A DNA stretch of 64,000 nucleotides from positions 186,001-250,000 of the forward strand of contig RJAE01000005.1 of the NCBI GenBank assembly GCA_004000035.1, in the 5' to 3' direction. Shown here one piece after another: positions 51,137 through 59,220 of this stretch. Below the pieces are notes generated by a model, which saw only the letters and a list, made by a program, of their open reading frames with translations, made no database searches and was not told the DNA's origin. Made by a program: the position numbers and the translations under genes. This DNA is from Arthrobacter sulfonylureivorans (GTDB taxonomy: Bacteria; Actinomycetota; Actinomycetes; Actinomycetales; Micrococcaceae). The stretch's first letter is position 1; the number at the start of each line of letters is the position of its first letter.

Positions 51137-53176
51137 TTAGTCCAGCCCGCGCAGGTCCAGCGTCAGGTCTCCGGTGCCCGAGCCGATGACTACCGGGATG
51201 CCCCAGTCCTGCTGATACAGGTGGCAGGCGGCGTGGTCCGGGATCTCGCCGCCGGGCTCGCCGTCGCACGCCGCCGCCCGGGCGGTGATGTGCAGGACGC
51301 CTTCGGTGACTTCGTCGGACAGCACCAGGTCGCGCAGCAAGCCCACCGAGGTGCCGCCGCCGGAGACCAGCAGGTTCTCCGGCGAGGAGGAGATCTTCAA
51401 CTGCGTGGGATCGCCCCAGCGGTCGTCCAGCTTCTGGCCCTTGGGGGCGGCGAAGCGGACGGTCAGCGCCAGCGGACCGGCCGATACTTCGGTCTTGGGC
51501 CGCTGCGTCTGCGAGGCGCCCTCGTCCACGGTCAGCGCTTCCTTGGGGATGGGCAGCCGGATGAGCTGGTGCTTGTTCGCCTCGACCACCAGCAGCAGCG
51601 GTTCGCCGCCGTCGGCCACGGCCGAGGTGTCCAGCAGCACGTCGGACGGCTCGGCCAGGCCCCGCGCCAGCGTGGAGACGGTCTCCGTGGCCGGATCGTA
51701 GCGGCGCACCGCACCGTTGTAGGTGTCGGCTACCGCCACGGACCCGTCCGGCAAGACCGCCACACCCAAAGGATGCTGCAGCCGCGCCTCGGCGGCCGCG
51801 CCGTCGCGGAAGCCAAAGTCGAAGAGACCGGCGCCGATGGCGGTGGACACCTGCACCCGGTTTTCGCCGTTGACGTCCACGAAGGAGATCTTGCGCAGCG
51901 CCGACGTTTCCGAATCCGCAACCCAGATATTGCCGGCCGCGTCACCGGCGAGTCCGGAGGACTGGGCGAACCAGGCCACGGTGGCGTCCCCGTCCTGCAG
52001 GCCCTCCAGGCCGGTGCCGGCCAAGATGGCCACCTTGCCGGAGACCGGATCAAGGGTGAAGATCTGGTGCACGCCGGCCATGGCGATCACCACAGCGTTC
52101 AGCCGCGTCGACCAATAGACATCCCAAGGCGAACTGAGCGAGACGGCGAGCGGATCGGCAGCCAACTGGGCCCAGTTGGAAGTGATGGCTTCGGCCAGCT
52201 CCTCTTCCAGGGCCTCGCCGGATGGGGCTTCGTCCGCGACCGATCCGGGACCCGCTTGCTCCATCCCCGGGCCAGTCCGCTGCGTGTCGGCGTCCAGCAG
52301 GCGCTGCACGCCGTTGCCAGCCACCGTGGTCACCTGGCCGGTGGCCAGCGACAGCCCGCGCAGCCGATGGTTCACGGAGTCTGCAATCACGACGTCGTAG
52401 CCCGCCTGCGTGCGGATCTCTTCCGGCAGCAGGGCCAGGCCCTGGGGTTCGTTGAACTTGGCCTCGCCGGCAGGTCCGTCCTGCCAGCCCTTGTCGCCGG
52501 AGCCGTAGGTCGCGAGCACCGTCGACAGGTCAGCCGCGAGTTCCACCAGCCGGTGGTGTCCGGTGTCAGTCACCAGGAAGGATCCGCCCTGGGACCCGAC
52601 TCCGTCCGGCAGCGGGATGACCTTGCCCGGGAAGCGCAGGTCGCCGGCGGTGGTCTCCGCGGGGACATAGGGGCCGTCGCCGCGGTGCAGCGTGCCCTTG
52701 GCTTCGTGCTCGGCCACCAGTTCCTGCACCAGCGACTCCAGGCCGCCGGCGTGCCCCTCGCCGGACAGGTGCGCCACAATGTAGCCCTCCGGGTCGACAA
52801 CCACCAGCGTCGGCCACGCCCGGGCGGCGTAGGCCTGCCACGTGTCCAACTCCGGGTCGTCCAGCACCGGATGCTGGATCTCGTAGCGCTCCACGGCCGC
52901 GGCCAGCGCCACCGGGTCCGCTTCATGCTCGAACTTGGGCGAATGGACGCCGACCGTGACCAGCACGTCCTTGTACTTCGCTTCCAGCGGCCGCAGCTCG
53001 TCCAGCACGTGCAGGCAGTTGATGCAGCAGAAGGTCCAGAAATCCAACAGCACGATTTTGCCGCGGAGGTCATCCAATCCCAGCTGCTTGCCGCCGGTGT
53101 TGAGCCAGTTGCGGCCCACGAGGTCGGAACCACGGACCCGGTAGTTAGTGCGGATGGTCTCGGCTGCCTCAGTCAT
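51137..53176 (-). CDS. Thioredoxin-fold protein with NHL beta-propeller
   Basis: A 679-residue fusion. Residues ~20 to 160 are a TlpA/thioredoxin-like domain with WTFCCINCLHVLDELRPLE, so a C-x-x-C-type site (CCINC), and DVLVTVGVHSPKFEHEADP. The rest is a series of NHL-type repeats (EPQGLALLPEE, DVVIADSVNHRLRGLSLATGQVTTVAGNGVQ, HPLGVAVLPDGSVAVADTYNGAVRRYDP) giving a six-bladed propeller. No signal peptide is seen, so cellular location is uncertain. This domain pair is similar to NHLRC2. The ATG follows AAGGAGA; it overlaps the CopD/CtaG gene by 4 bp. Confidence 0.9.
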   Translation of the reverse strand: MTEAAETIRTNYRVRGSDLVGRNWLNTGGKQLGLDDLRGKIVLLDFWTFCCINCLHVLDELRPLEAKYKDVLVTVGVHSPKFEHEADPVALAAAVERYEIQHPVLDDPELDTWQAYAARAWPTLVVVDPEGYIVAHLSGEGHAGGLESLVQELVAEHEAKGTLHRGDGPYVPAETTAGDLRFPGKVIPLPDGVGSQGGSFLVTDTGHHRLVELAADLSTVLATYGSGDKGWQDGPAGEAKFNEPQGLALLPEEIRTQAGYDVVIADSVNHRLRGLSLATGQVTTVAGNGVQRLLDADTQRTGPGMEQAGPGSVADEAPSGEALEEELAEAITSNWAQLAADPLAVSLSSPWDVYWSTRLNAVVIAMAGVHQIFTLDPVSGKVAILAGTGLEGLQDGDATVAWFAQSSGLAGDAAGNIWVADSETSALRKISFVDVNGENRVQVSTAIGAGLFDFGFRDGAAAEARLQHPLGVAVLPDGSVAVADTYNGAVRRYDPATETVSTLARGLAEPSDVLLDTSAVADGGEPLLLVVEANKHQLIRLPIPKEALTVDEGASQTQRPKTEVSAGPLALTVRFAAPKGQKLDDRWGDPTQLKISSSPENLLVSGGGTSVGLLRDLVLSDEVTEGVLHITARAAACDGEPGGEIPDHAACHLYQQDWGIPVVIGSGTGDLTLDLRGLD

Positions 53177-55395
53177 CTGGATTCTCCTTGGGTCCGGCCG
53201 GCGTTATCCGGGTCCGGAGCGGGCTCCTGCCCGTTGGTGGTTTTCGGTGCGTCTTGGTTGCCCCCGGACGCGCGGTGACCGGCGGCCGGCCTGACGGCCC
53301 CGGGCGGGACCATGCGTTCGTCCTGCCGGGCCATCTTGGCAAACATATCGTTATAAGCTGCCAGCTCGGCGTCGTTATTCCTTTCGGCTGAACGATCTTT
53401 ACGCTTTGTTTCCCTGGCGTCTGAGCTCGACCACATGATCGCCACCCCGACGGCGACGCAGAGGGTTGGTATTTCACCGACGCCCCACATGATGGCTCCG
53501 CCGACTTGCTGGTCGTCCATGGCCGACAGGCCCCACTCACGCCCCATGCTGCCGAACCAGGAGGCCTGGATCAGGGCCGTCGAGCTGGTCAGGGCCACGC
53601 CGAAGAAGGCGTGGAACGCCATGGTGGCGAAGAGGATCAACAGCCGCATGGGATACGGGGCGCGCCGCGGCAGCGGGTCCTGGCCGATCATCGTGAGGAT
53701 GAAGATATAGCCGGTCAGGAGGAAGTGCAGGTTCATCAGCTCGTGGCCGGTGTGTTCGTCCAACGCAAACCGGAACAGCGGTGAGTAATAGAAGATGATG
53801 ATCGAGCCGGCAAAGTTCGCCGCGGCAAAGAGCGGGTGCGTGATCACCTGCGAGTATTTCGAATGCACCAGCCAGAGGATCCATTCGCGCAGGCCCTTGC
53901 TCCCGTCCCCGCGGGGCGGCAGCGCCTTCAGCGCCAGCGTGATCGGCGAGCCCAGGACCAGGAACAGCGGCACCACCATGGTCAGCGCCATGTGGTCGAG
54001 CATGTGCGCGCTGAAGAGCACCATCCCGTAAACAGCCGGAGCCCCGGAGGTGACGTAGGTGAGGGCCAGCAAGCCCACAATCCAGCTGACGGTCCTCGCC
54101 ACCGGCCAGCGGTCGCCGCGGCGGTGCAGCCTCACCGCGGCCACCAGGTAGGCAATGCCGGCGACCAAGGCGAAGGTGACCCACAGCCAGTCCCAGCGCC
54201 AGACGGTCAACCAACTGCCGCTCACGAGTTCGGGCGGCAGGTCGTACCCGGTCAGGATGCGGGCCGGGGACGCGTCCACCGGTAATTCTTCCGGCGTGGG
54301 CGGCGCCGTGCGCGCCAGCGCCGTGGCGATCCCGAACACGGCCGCCATAACCAGCAGTTCCACCGTGATGAGCTGCCACAGGACCCGCTTGCCGGACTTG
54401 GTGCCCAGCTCGGGGATGATCCACTGCCGGTGCATGAAGCCGATCGCGCCCAGCAGCAGCGTGGCCAGGGCCTTGATCACCACCAGCACGCCGTAGGGGC
54501 TGGAGAGCTGGTCCAGCGAGGTGATCCGGATCGACGCGTTGATGATGCCGGAGAAGAAGACCAGGAAGAAGCTGATCAGCGCCAGCGAGGAGTAGCGGCG
54601 CAGCACCTGTCCGGTGATGTCCTTGGTGCCCAACGTTCCGGAAATGACCGCGAGCACAATGATGCCGCCCACCCAGAGGCAGGCGCCCAGCAGGTGCAGG
54701 CCGATCGAGTTGACGGCTCCGTAGTGGTCGTCGCCGCCGACGGAGTGCCCAATCAGGGCCATCGGCAGCAATCCGCCGATGGTGGCCAGCGCCAGCGTCA
54801 TGCCCAGCCCCGGAAGCGAGCGGATTCCTAAGATGAGCGTGGCAACAATGGCGGCCACGATGGTGATGGTTAGCCACGCCTGGCCGGTGCCGATATCCGT
54901 CATGAATCCCACGAAGCCGGCGGTGTAGCTGGCATCCCCGCTGACCGGCAGGCCGGCGATGTCGGAGAAGCTGAAGACCAGCACGGCCATCGCGGCCAGC
55001 GTCCAGACCACCGCCGCAACCGCGGCCAGCCTCAGCGCCGCCGTGAACGCCGGGTGCTCGGGTCCGTCCTCGCCTCTGCCGGGCCTGCGGTTGGGACGCA
55101 GTTGCTTGGGCAGGATCCCGACGGCGAACAGCAGCGAAGCGATGACCACGGACAGCGCCGTGTTGTTGGCGGCCTTGGCCACCGGCAGCGCCCAGCGGGT
55201 CAGGGCGCCGGGATCGGACAGCTGCCGGGCGGCAGCAGACCCGGAATAGAGCAGGGCGGCCACCAGTGCCAGGACCAAAACAACGGCTCCGGCCAGGACC
55301 CATCCCCTGCCGATCCCGTCGGCAGTGATCGCCGCGGGACGTTGTTTAGCCGGTGGAGCCAATCGCTCAGCCACGAGCGTCCGTGCCTCCGCCAC
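53173..55395 (-). CDS. CopD copper-resistance and CtaG cytochrome-oxidase assembly fusion
   Basis: A 740-residue polytopic membrane protein. The N-terminal half (about 30-370) is CopD-like: FVGFMTDIGTGQAW, SVGGDDHYGAVNSIGLHLLGACLWVGGIIVLAV, and RYSSLALISFFLVFFSGIINASIRI, with conserved His residues in the helices. The C-terminal half (about 400-660) is CtaG/caa3-type: WDWLWVTFALVAGIAYLV, MVLFSAHMLDHMALTMVVPLFLVLGSPITLALKAL and DLPRRAP-type loops, HELMNLHFLLTGYIF. The tail is hydrophilic. The fusion is common in actinobacteria and links copper transport with oxidase assembly. It overlaps copC by 29 bp. Confidence 0.93.
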   Translation of the reverse strand: MAEARTLVAERLAPPAKQRPAAITADGIGRGWVLAGAVVLVLALVAALLYSGSAAARQLSDPGALTRWALPVAKAANNTALSVVIASLLFAVGILPKQLRPNRRPGRGEDGPEHPAFTAALRLAAVAAVVWTLAAMAVLVFSFSDIAGLPVSGDASYTAGFVGFMTDIGTGQAWLTITIVAAIVATLILGIRSLPGLGMTLALATIGGLLPMALIGHSVGGDDHYGAVNSIGLHLLGACLWVGGIIVLAVISGTLGTKDITGQVLRRYSSLALISFFLVFFSGIINASIRITSLDQLSSPYGVLVVIKALATLLLGAIGFMHRQWIIPELGTKSGKRVLWQLITVELLVMAAVFGIATALARTAPPTPEELPVDASPARILTGYDLPPELVSGSWLTVWRWDWLWVTFALVAGIAYLVAAVRLHRRGDRWPVARTVSWIVGLLALTYVTSGAPAVYGMVLFSAHMLDHMALTMVVPLFLVLGSPITLALKALPPRGDGSKGLREWILWLVHSKYSQVITHPLFAAANFAGSIIIFYYSPLFRFALDEHTGHELMNLHFLLTGYIFILTMIGQDPLPRRAPYPMRLLILFATMAFHAFFGVALTSSTALIQASWFGSMGREWGLSAMDDQQVGGAIMWGVGEIPTLCVAVGVAIMWSSSDARETKRKDRSAERNNDAELAAYNDMFAKMARQDERMVPPGAVRPAAGHRASGGNQDAPKTTNGQEPAPDPDNAGRTQGESR

Positions 55396-56032
55396 GCTTG
55401 CTGATCACAAACGCGGCCAGCCCTGCGGCGATGGCCAGTGCGCCGGCGCCCAGCGCGACGAAGAGTCCGGTGCTGCTGGGACCATCCTCTTCTCCGGCTG
55501 CCTCCGAGGTGTTGTCGGCGCCGTCGGCCGGGGAGGACGCTGCGGGGCTCGACGCCGCCACCGAGAACTTCAGCGTGCCCTCGATCGGGTGGCCGTCACT
55601 GGAAACCACGCGCCAGCCCAGCTGGTAGCCACCGTCCGGCATACCCTCCCGCAGCGGAATGCTGACCTGGCTGCCGCTCAGTACCGGCGCTCCGGCTGCC
55701 CAATCGGTACCCTCGTCGTCCAGCACCTGGGTGGTTGCGCCGATGTCCATCACGTTCGCGCTGAATTTGAGCGTGACCTCCGCCGGCTGGGTGTTGAGGA
55801 CGGCCCCGTTCTCAGGTGTCGAACTGATCAGTTCGTCGTGGGCGGCGGCCGGGCGCGCCAGCGCCAGCGCCAAGGCCAACCAGAGCAGCATGGCGATCAG
55901 GGCAGCCGCGAGCAGCCGGCGGGCCATCGCTTGCCGGGCAACACGGAGGACTTCCTCCTGGCGACGCCGGGAGACCGAAGACCGGTCGGTGCTGACACGC
56001 ACAGGGGCAGGGATGTTCAGGTGGTGGTTCAT
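55367..56032 (-). CDS. copC: CopC-like periplasmic copper-binding protein
   Basis: A 221-residue exported protein. A basic N-terminus and hydrophobic signal end in ARPAAAHDELISSTPENGAVL, where the mature N-terminal His that binds copper follows the AxA site. The CopC beta-barrel (about 72-165) is followed by a Ser/Ala-rich linker and one C-terminal transmembrane helix (about 190-212), so it is anchored. The ATG at 56032 is chosen because GAAAGA is upstream and the signal begins soon after; 54 further codons are not signal-like. It overlaps the CopD/CtaG gene by 29 bp. Confidence 0.92.
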   Translation of the reverse strand: MNHHLNIPAPVRVSTDRSSVSRRRQEEVLRVARQAMARRLLAAALIAMLLWLALALALARPAAAHDELISSTPENGAVLNTQPAEVTLKFSANVMDIGATTQVLDDEGTDWAAGAPVLSGSQVSIPLREGMPDGGYQLGWRVVSSDGHPIEGTLKFSVAASSPAASSPADGADNTSEAAGEEDGPSSTGLFVALGAGALAIAAGLAAFVISKRGGGTDARG

Positions 56033-56067
56033 CACGTTCTTTCGTCGGTGGATGCGCAGTGCGCGGG

Positions 56068-56676
56068 TCAGAAAGCGTGATGCAACGGCGGCCCCCGGTG
56101 CCGCAAGGACAGGAGCGGGATGCCCAAGGCCGCGAAGGGCTGGTTCAGCAGTTTCACCGGGACGGCCAGCCGAACCCGGGGAATCGGGCGCCAACTGCTC
56201 AGCCTGCGGGGCGCGGCCAGGGCCACTGTTCCGGCAAGCGCGGCCGCAGCATGCTCGCCTCGGCGCAGCAGCAGCACAGTGGCGGCAGCAGCAGCCAGAT
56301 GGGCCACCAGCATGGCACCGGTCGCGGCCGTGGCCGTCTGGGCAGATACTTCGGGGACCAGCGAGGCCGGCAGCAGGGCTGGGTGATGGCCCGCATGGCC
56401 GACCGCCGTCGGGACGCCGGCAGGCGCGGCGTGGCCCAACTGGAAGAGCAGATGGTAGATCGCTTGGCTGATGCCCACCGCGGCCAGCAGACGTGTCCAG
56501 GACAGCGACTTGCCGGCCAATCCGACGCAGACCAAACCGGCGAGGGCAAAGGCCAGAAGCCAGACGGTCGGCTCGGGGACGTGCCCGCCGCCGGACAGGT
56601 GCGAGAGCGAGGCGAGGGAAGTGGCTACGGCAGCGCCCAGCCAGCCGCGCAGCAGCCGACCTTCCCGCTGGACCAT
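56068..56676 (-). CDS. Membrane protein of the copper operon, unknown function
   Basis: A 202-residue protein with about five transmembrane segments, including WLLAFALAGLVCVGLAGKSL and SAQTATAATGAMLVAHLAAAAATVLLL. Histidines cluster in the first half, with HAAPAGVPTAVGHAGHHP after the third helix, which suggests metal interaction. I do not recognise the family. The ATG at 56676 has GGAGG 9 bases upstream; 37 more upstream codons are not conserved-looking. It lies 35 bp before copC and probably starts the copper operon. Confidence 0.75.
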   Translation of the reverse strand: MVQREGRLLRGWLGAAVATSLASLSHLSGGGHVPEPTVWLLAFALAGLVCVGLAGKSLSWTRLLAAVGISQAIYHLLFQLGHAAPAGVPTAVGHAGHHPALLPASLVPEVSAQTATAATGAMLVAHLAAAAATVLLLRRGEHAAAALAGTVALAAPRRLSSWRPIPRVRLAVPVKLLNQPFAALGIPLLSLRHRGPPLHHAF

Positions 56677-56774
56677 GCCCTCAGTCCTCCGTCCTGATAA
56701 TTCTTCGGCTGCGGCGCAATACGGCGCACACCCGGCCTCTATTTTACCGCCCGTAGAAGCCAAGGGGTTAAACA

Positions 56775-56809
56775 GCAGGACCGCCACCGGTTGCCGGTGG
56801 CGGTCCTGC
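56775..56809 (-). terminator. Terminator of the HU gene
   Basis: A perfect 16-bp stem (56775-56790 with 56794-56809) with a 3-base loop, followed by TGTTT on the transcribed strand, 17 bp after the HU stop codon. Confidence 0.9.
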
Positions 56810-56826
56810 GGAAGTTAGGGTGTGGA

Positions 56827-57111
56827 CTACTTCTTGGAGACAGCAGCCTTCAGCTTGGAACCAGCGGTCAGCTTGACGCTGTGGCCGGCCGGAATCTGGA
56901 TGGATTCGCCGGTCTGCGGGTTACGGCCGGTGCGGGCGGCACGGTCGGTGCGCTCGACTGCCAGCCAGCCCGGGATGGTGATCTTCTCGCCCTTGGAGAC
57001 GGAGGTTGCGAAGATGTCGAAGACAGCGTCCAGGACACCGTTCACTGCGGTCTGGCTGGTGCCAGCCTTCTCTGCAACAGCTGCAACAAGTTCACTGCGG
57101 TTGATAGCCAA
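56827..57111 (-). CDS. hup: HU-family DNA-binding protein
   Basis: A 94-residue HU nucleoid protein that bends and compacts DNA. It opens MAINRSELVAAVAEKAGTSQTAVNGVLDAVFDIFATSVSKGEKITIPGW, with the DNA arms RTDRAARTGRNPQTGESIQIPAGHSVKLTAGSKLKAAV. It is the short form without the long lysine/alanine-rich tail of mycobacterial HupB. The start codon is TTG (57109-57111), with AGGAGG about 8 bases upstream; no in-frame ATG is near. A strong terminator follows. Confidence 0.95.
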   Translation of the reverse strand: MAINRSELVAAVAEKAGTSQTAVNGVLDAVFDIFATSVSKGEKITIPGWLAVERTDRAARTGRNPQTGESIQIPAGHSVKLTAGSKLKAAVSKK

Positions 57112-57441
57112 TTTTTGTCCTCCTGGACTGCTTTGGTTTGGTCAGAGCTTCCGCGGCTGCGGAAAGCTACTGTGCGAAAACTTACCAGCTTGGCCACCCA
57201 GATCCGGCAAAATCCGCGGAATCTGGCGGAATTTTTAGCGAATTACCCGGAATTTGAGCCGATTCTGCCCCGGGAGGCCCGCTTTTTCCGCCCAGAGCAT
57301 ATGATGTGCGCCCTCCGCGCGCCGCGCGGGCGGAACCGTTCCCCCGCGGCGGGGCGGGCATCGCCGTCGTGATTTTGAGCGTCCCCGAGGGTGCTCCCGG
57401 ACGTCCTGAGCGTGCTCCGATGGCGACTTTCGGGCATGAAA
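57112..57441. other. Gene-free region upstream of HU
   Basis: About 330 bp between the HU start and the terminator of the ribosomal-protein operon. It holds the HU ribosome site AGGAGG near 57119-57124 and presumably the HU promoter. The short open frames seen here have no family match, and I see no other defined element. Confidence 0.5.
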
Positions 57442-57475
57442 AAGGGCAGCGGTCCCGGACTGGGACCGCCACCCT
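57442..57475 (-). terminator. Terminator of the rpmB-rpmG-rpsN operon
   Basis: On the minus strand an imperfect stem (GGTCCC/GGGACC core, with AAGGG-type outer arms at 57442 and 57475) is followed by a CTTTTTC tract, 33 bp after the rpsN stop. Confidence 0.85.
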
Positions 57476-57507
57476 TCAAGCAGCTTCATGATGAAGCCAG
57501 CAGGTTT

Positions 57508-57813
57508 TTACCAGCTGGACTTCTTGATGCCCGGCAGTTCGCCGTTGTGCGCCATGGTACGGAACCGCACGCGGGAGATGCCGAACTTCTGGAGCGTGCC
57601 GCGGGGGCGGCCGTCGATCTGGTCGCGGTTGCGGACGCGGACCGGAGAAGCGTTGCGGGGCAGCTTCTGCAGGCCCAGGCGGGCCTCTTCGCGGGCCTCG
57701 TCGGTCGCGTTGGCGTCGACCAGGGTCTTCTTCAGCTCGGCACGCTTCGCGGCGTAACGCTCGACAACGACCTTGCGCTGCTCATTGCGAGCAATCTTGG
57801 ACTTCTTGGCCAT
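57508..57813 (-). CDS. rpsN: 30S ribosomal protein S14, zinc-independent form
   Basis: A 101-residue S14 of the long form. The sequence starts [29 protein letters not shown] and has [37 protein letters not shown]. The zinc-binding CxxC pairs of the short form are absent, so it is the C-minus type, which can replace the zinc form under zinc starvation. It is last of the rpmB-rpmG-rpsN cluster, 2 bp after rpmG. Confidence 0.96.
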   Translation of the reverse strand: MAKKSKIARNEQRKVVVERYAAKRAELKKTLVDANATDEAREEARLGLQKLPRNASPVRVRNRDQIDGRPRGTLQKFGISRVRFRTMAHNGELPGIKKSSW

Positions 57814-57815
57814 GT

Positions 57816-57983
57816 TTAGCGCTCCTCTCGGAATTCAACGTGCTTGCGGATGACCGGGTCGTACTTCTTCAGGACAATGCGGTCCGGGTCGTTACGACGG
57901 TTCTTCCGGGTCACGTAGGTGAAGCCGGTGCCAGCGGTGGATTTCAGCTTGATGATGGGACGTACGTCCTTGTCCTTTGCCAC
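57816..57983 (-). CDS. rpmG: 50S ribosomal protein L33, zinc-independent form
   Basis: A 55-residue L33, read as GTG at 57981-57983 through the TAA at 57816-57818. The sequence starts [20 protein letters not shown], then [20 protein letters not shown], ending [15 protein letters not shown]. No cysteine is present, so it is the C-minus form without zinc. The start overlaps the rpmB stop by one base (TAGTG). The gene is short enough to be missed by a length cut-off of 60 codons. Confidence 0.95.
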   Translation of the reverse strand: MAKDKDVRPIIKLKSTAGTGFTYVTRKNRRNDPDRIVLKKYDPVIRKHVEFREER

Positions 57984-58219
57984 TAGAGCTTCACACCCTT
58001 CGCGAGGAGCTCGGTGACGACTGCGTCAATGCCGCGGACGTCAATGGTCTTGATGCCGCGGGCCGAAACCTGCAGCGTGACATTGCGGCGCAGGGACGGA
58101 ACCCAGTAGCGCTTCTTCTGAATGTTCGGGTCGAACCGGCGCTTGTTGCGGCGGTGCGAGTGCGAAATGCTGTGGCCAAAGCCGGGCTCGGCTCCGGTCA
58201 CCTGGCAGTGTGCTGCCAT
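57983..58219 (-). CDS. rpmB: 50S ribosomal protein L28
   Basis: A 78-residue L28 with [68 protein letters not shown]. Only one cysteine (Cys5) is present, so no zinc site is formed: C-minus type. A GGAGGAGA ribosome site precedes the ATG. It heads the rpmB-rpmG-rpsN operon. I saw no clear Zur-type palindrome in the ~120 bp upstream, so zinc regulation is not shown. Confidence 0.95.
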   Translation of the reverse strand: MAAHCQVTGAEPGFGHSISHSHRRNKRRFDPNIQKKRYWVPSLRRNVTLQVSARGIKTIDVRGIDAVVTELLAKGVKL

Positions 58220-58619
58220 GATCTCTCCTCCAGTTGTAGTAAATATGACGGACCTGACGCAGAGACGAAGTAAAGCGGCCTGCGAATCTGCGTGTAAGAG
58301 CGCCCGCCACCAGTTGTGACACCGTTATTACTGCGACTTTCCGGAGGTGAACCTGGCGGGGTGAGATCCAGCCGAAGTGCCTCGCCGCGGGGAAGACGGT
58401 GAAGTCAGGTGCAAATAAACCACATCTTCCCGGGGGAAGAACGGCCTATCCGCGATCCTCATTTCTAGGTAAACACGGACGCCACGCAATGCCCGCACCG
58501 CCTTACCTTGGCAAGGGGGTGCCGATGCTGCGTGACTTAACGCCTTTCCATCTTAGGGGCAGCAGCCGTTTGGATCAAACCAACGACGACGGCGGCCCCC
58601 TCGGCGGCGAAGGGGCGCC
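58220..58619. other. Gene-free region between rpmB and a MarR gene
   Basis: About 400 bp with no convincing gene. It contains the rpmB ribosome site GGAGGAGA and leader near 58225-58235. A plus-strand open frame at 58399-58911 overlaps the MarR gene antisense and has no recognisable family match, so it is not called. The function of the remainder is unclear. Confidence 0.5.
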
Positions 58620-59111
58620 TCAGGCATTCAATCGAGGCTCGCGCAGCACCCAGCTGCCGGGCTCCAACTGCTGCACAATCTTCTTGCCGATCCGCTCCAG
58701 GTCCTGCACATCCCGGCGGTCCAGTCCATCGAAAACCGCCTGGCGGACGGCTTCGACATGCCCCGGCGCCAGGGACTGGATCGCTTCCATCCCCGCCTCC
58801 GTGAGCAGCGCCATGGTGACCCGGGCATCGTCGGCGCACTGGGCCCGCTCGACCCAGCCGCGTCCCTGGAGCTTCTTGACCACATGCGACAGCCTGGACA
58901 GCGAGGAATAAGTCCGCGAGGCCAGCTCACTCATCGGCAGCGAGCGGTCAGGCGCCTCGGACAGCATGGCCAGGACATGGTAATCAAACAGCGTCAGCTT
59001 GCCTTCGCGGTACAGCGGGGCGTCAAGCGTGCCGGGCAACAGAGTGGACACCGCCAGCAAAGCCAGCCAGGCCTGGCGTTCTTCGGGATCGAGCCAGCGT
59101 GCAGAAGTCAT
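58620..59111 (-). CDS. MarR-family transcriptional regulator
   Basis: A 163-residue MarR-type regulator. The winged helix reads LTLFDYHVLAMLSEAPDRSLPMSELASRTYSSLSRLSHVVKKLQGRGWVERAQCADDARVTMALLTEAG (about 40-108), with the D-x-R-x wing. The ATG at 59111 is chosen because residues before it (KDQVLWQNGG) are not conserved. CAGAAT lies six bases upstream of this ATG, with TTGAAG as a possible -35. Its target is unknown; the MFS transporter 110 bp further downstream on the strand's other side of its end is not obviously linked. Confidence 0.88.
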   Translation of the reverse strand: MTSARWLDPEERQAWLALLAVSTLLPGTLDAPLYREGKLTLFDYHVLAMLSEAPDRSLPMSELASRTYSSLSRLSHVVKKLQGRGWVERAQCADDARVTMALLTEAGMEAIQSLAPGHVEAVRQAVFDGLDRRDVQDLERIGKKIVQQLEPGSWVLREPRLNA

Positions 59112-59220
59112 GCCTCCATTCTGCCACAAAACTTGATCCTTCAACTGTTAGCGGCGGAAATGGCCGGCAGGACGCACCTGCCGGCCATTCTCTTGTACTA
59201 GGGGTGTCCGGGTTCCCTGG

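Noticed and set aside
51221-53278. 685-codon plus-strand frame opposite the thioredoxin-NHL gene
   Set aside because: Longest shadow in the window; no domain seen, and the minus-strand protein has clear NHL repeats and CxxC.
58399-58911. 170-codon plus-strand frame overlapping a MarR gene
   Set aside because: No ribosome site, no family, and more than half is antisense to the MarR coding region.
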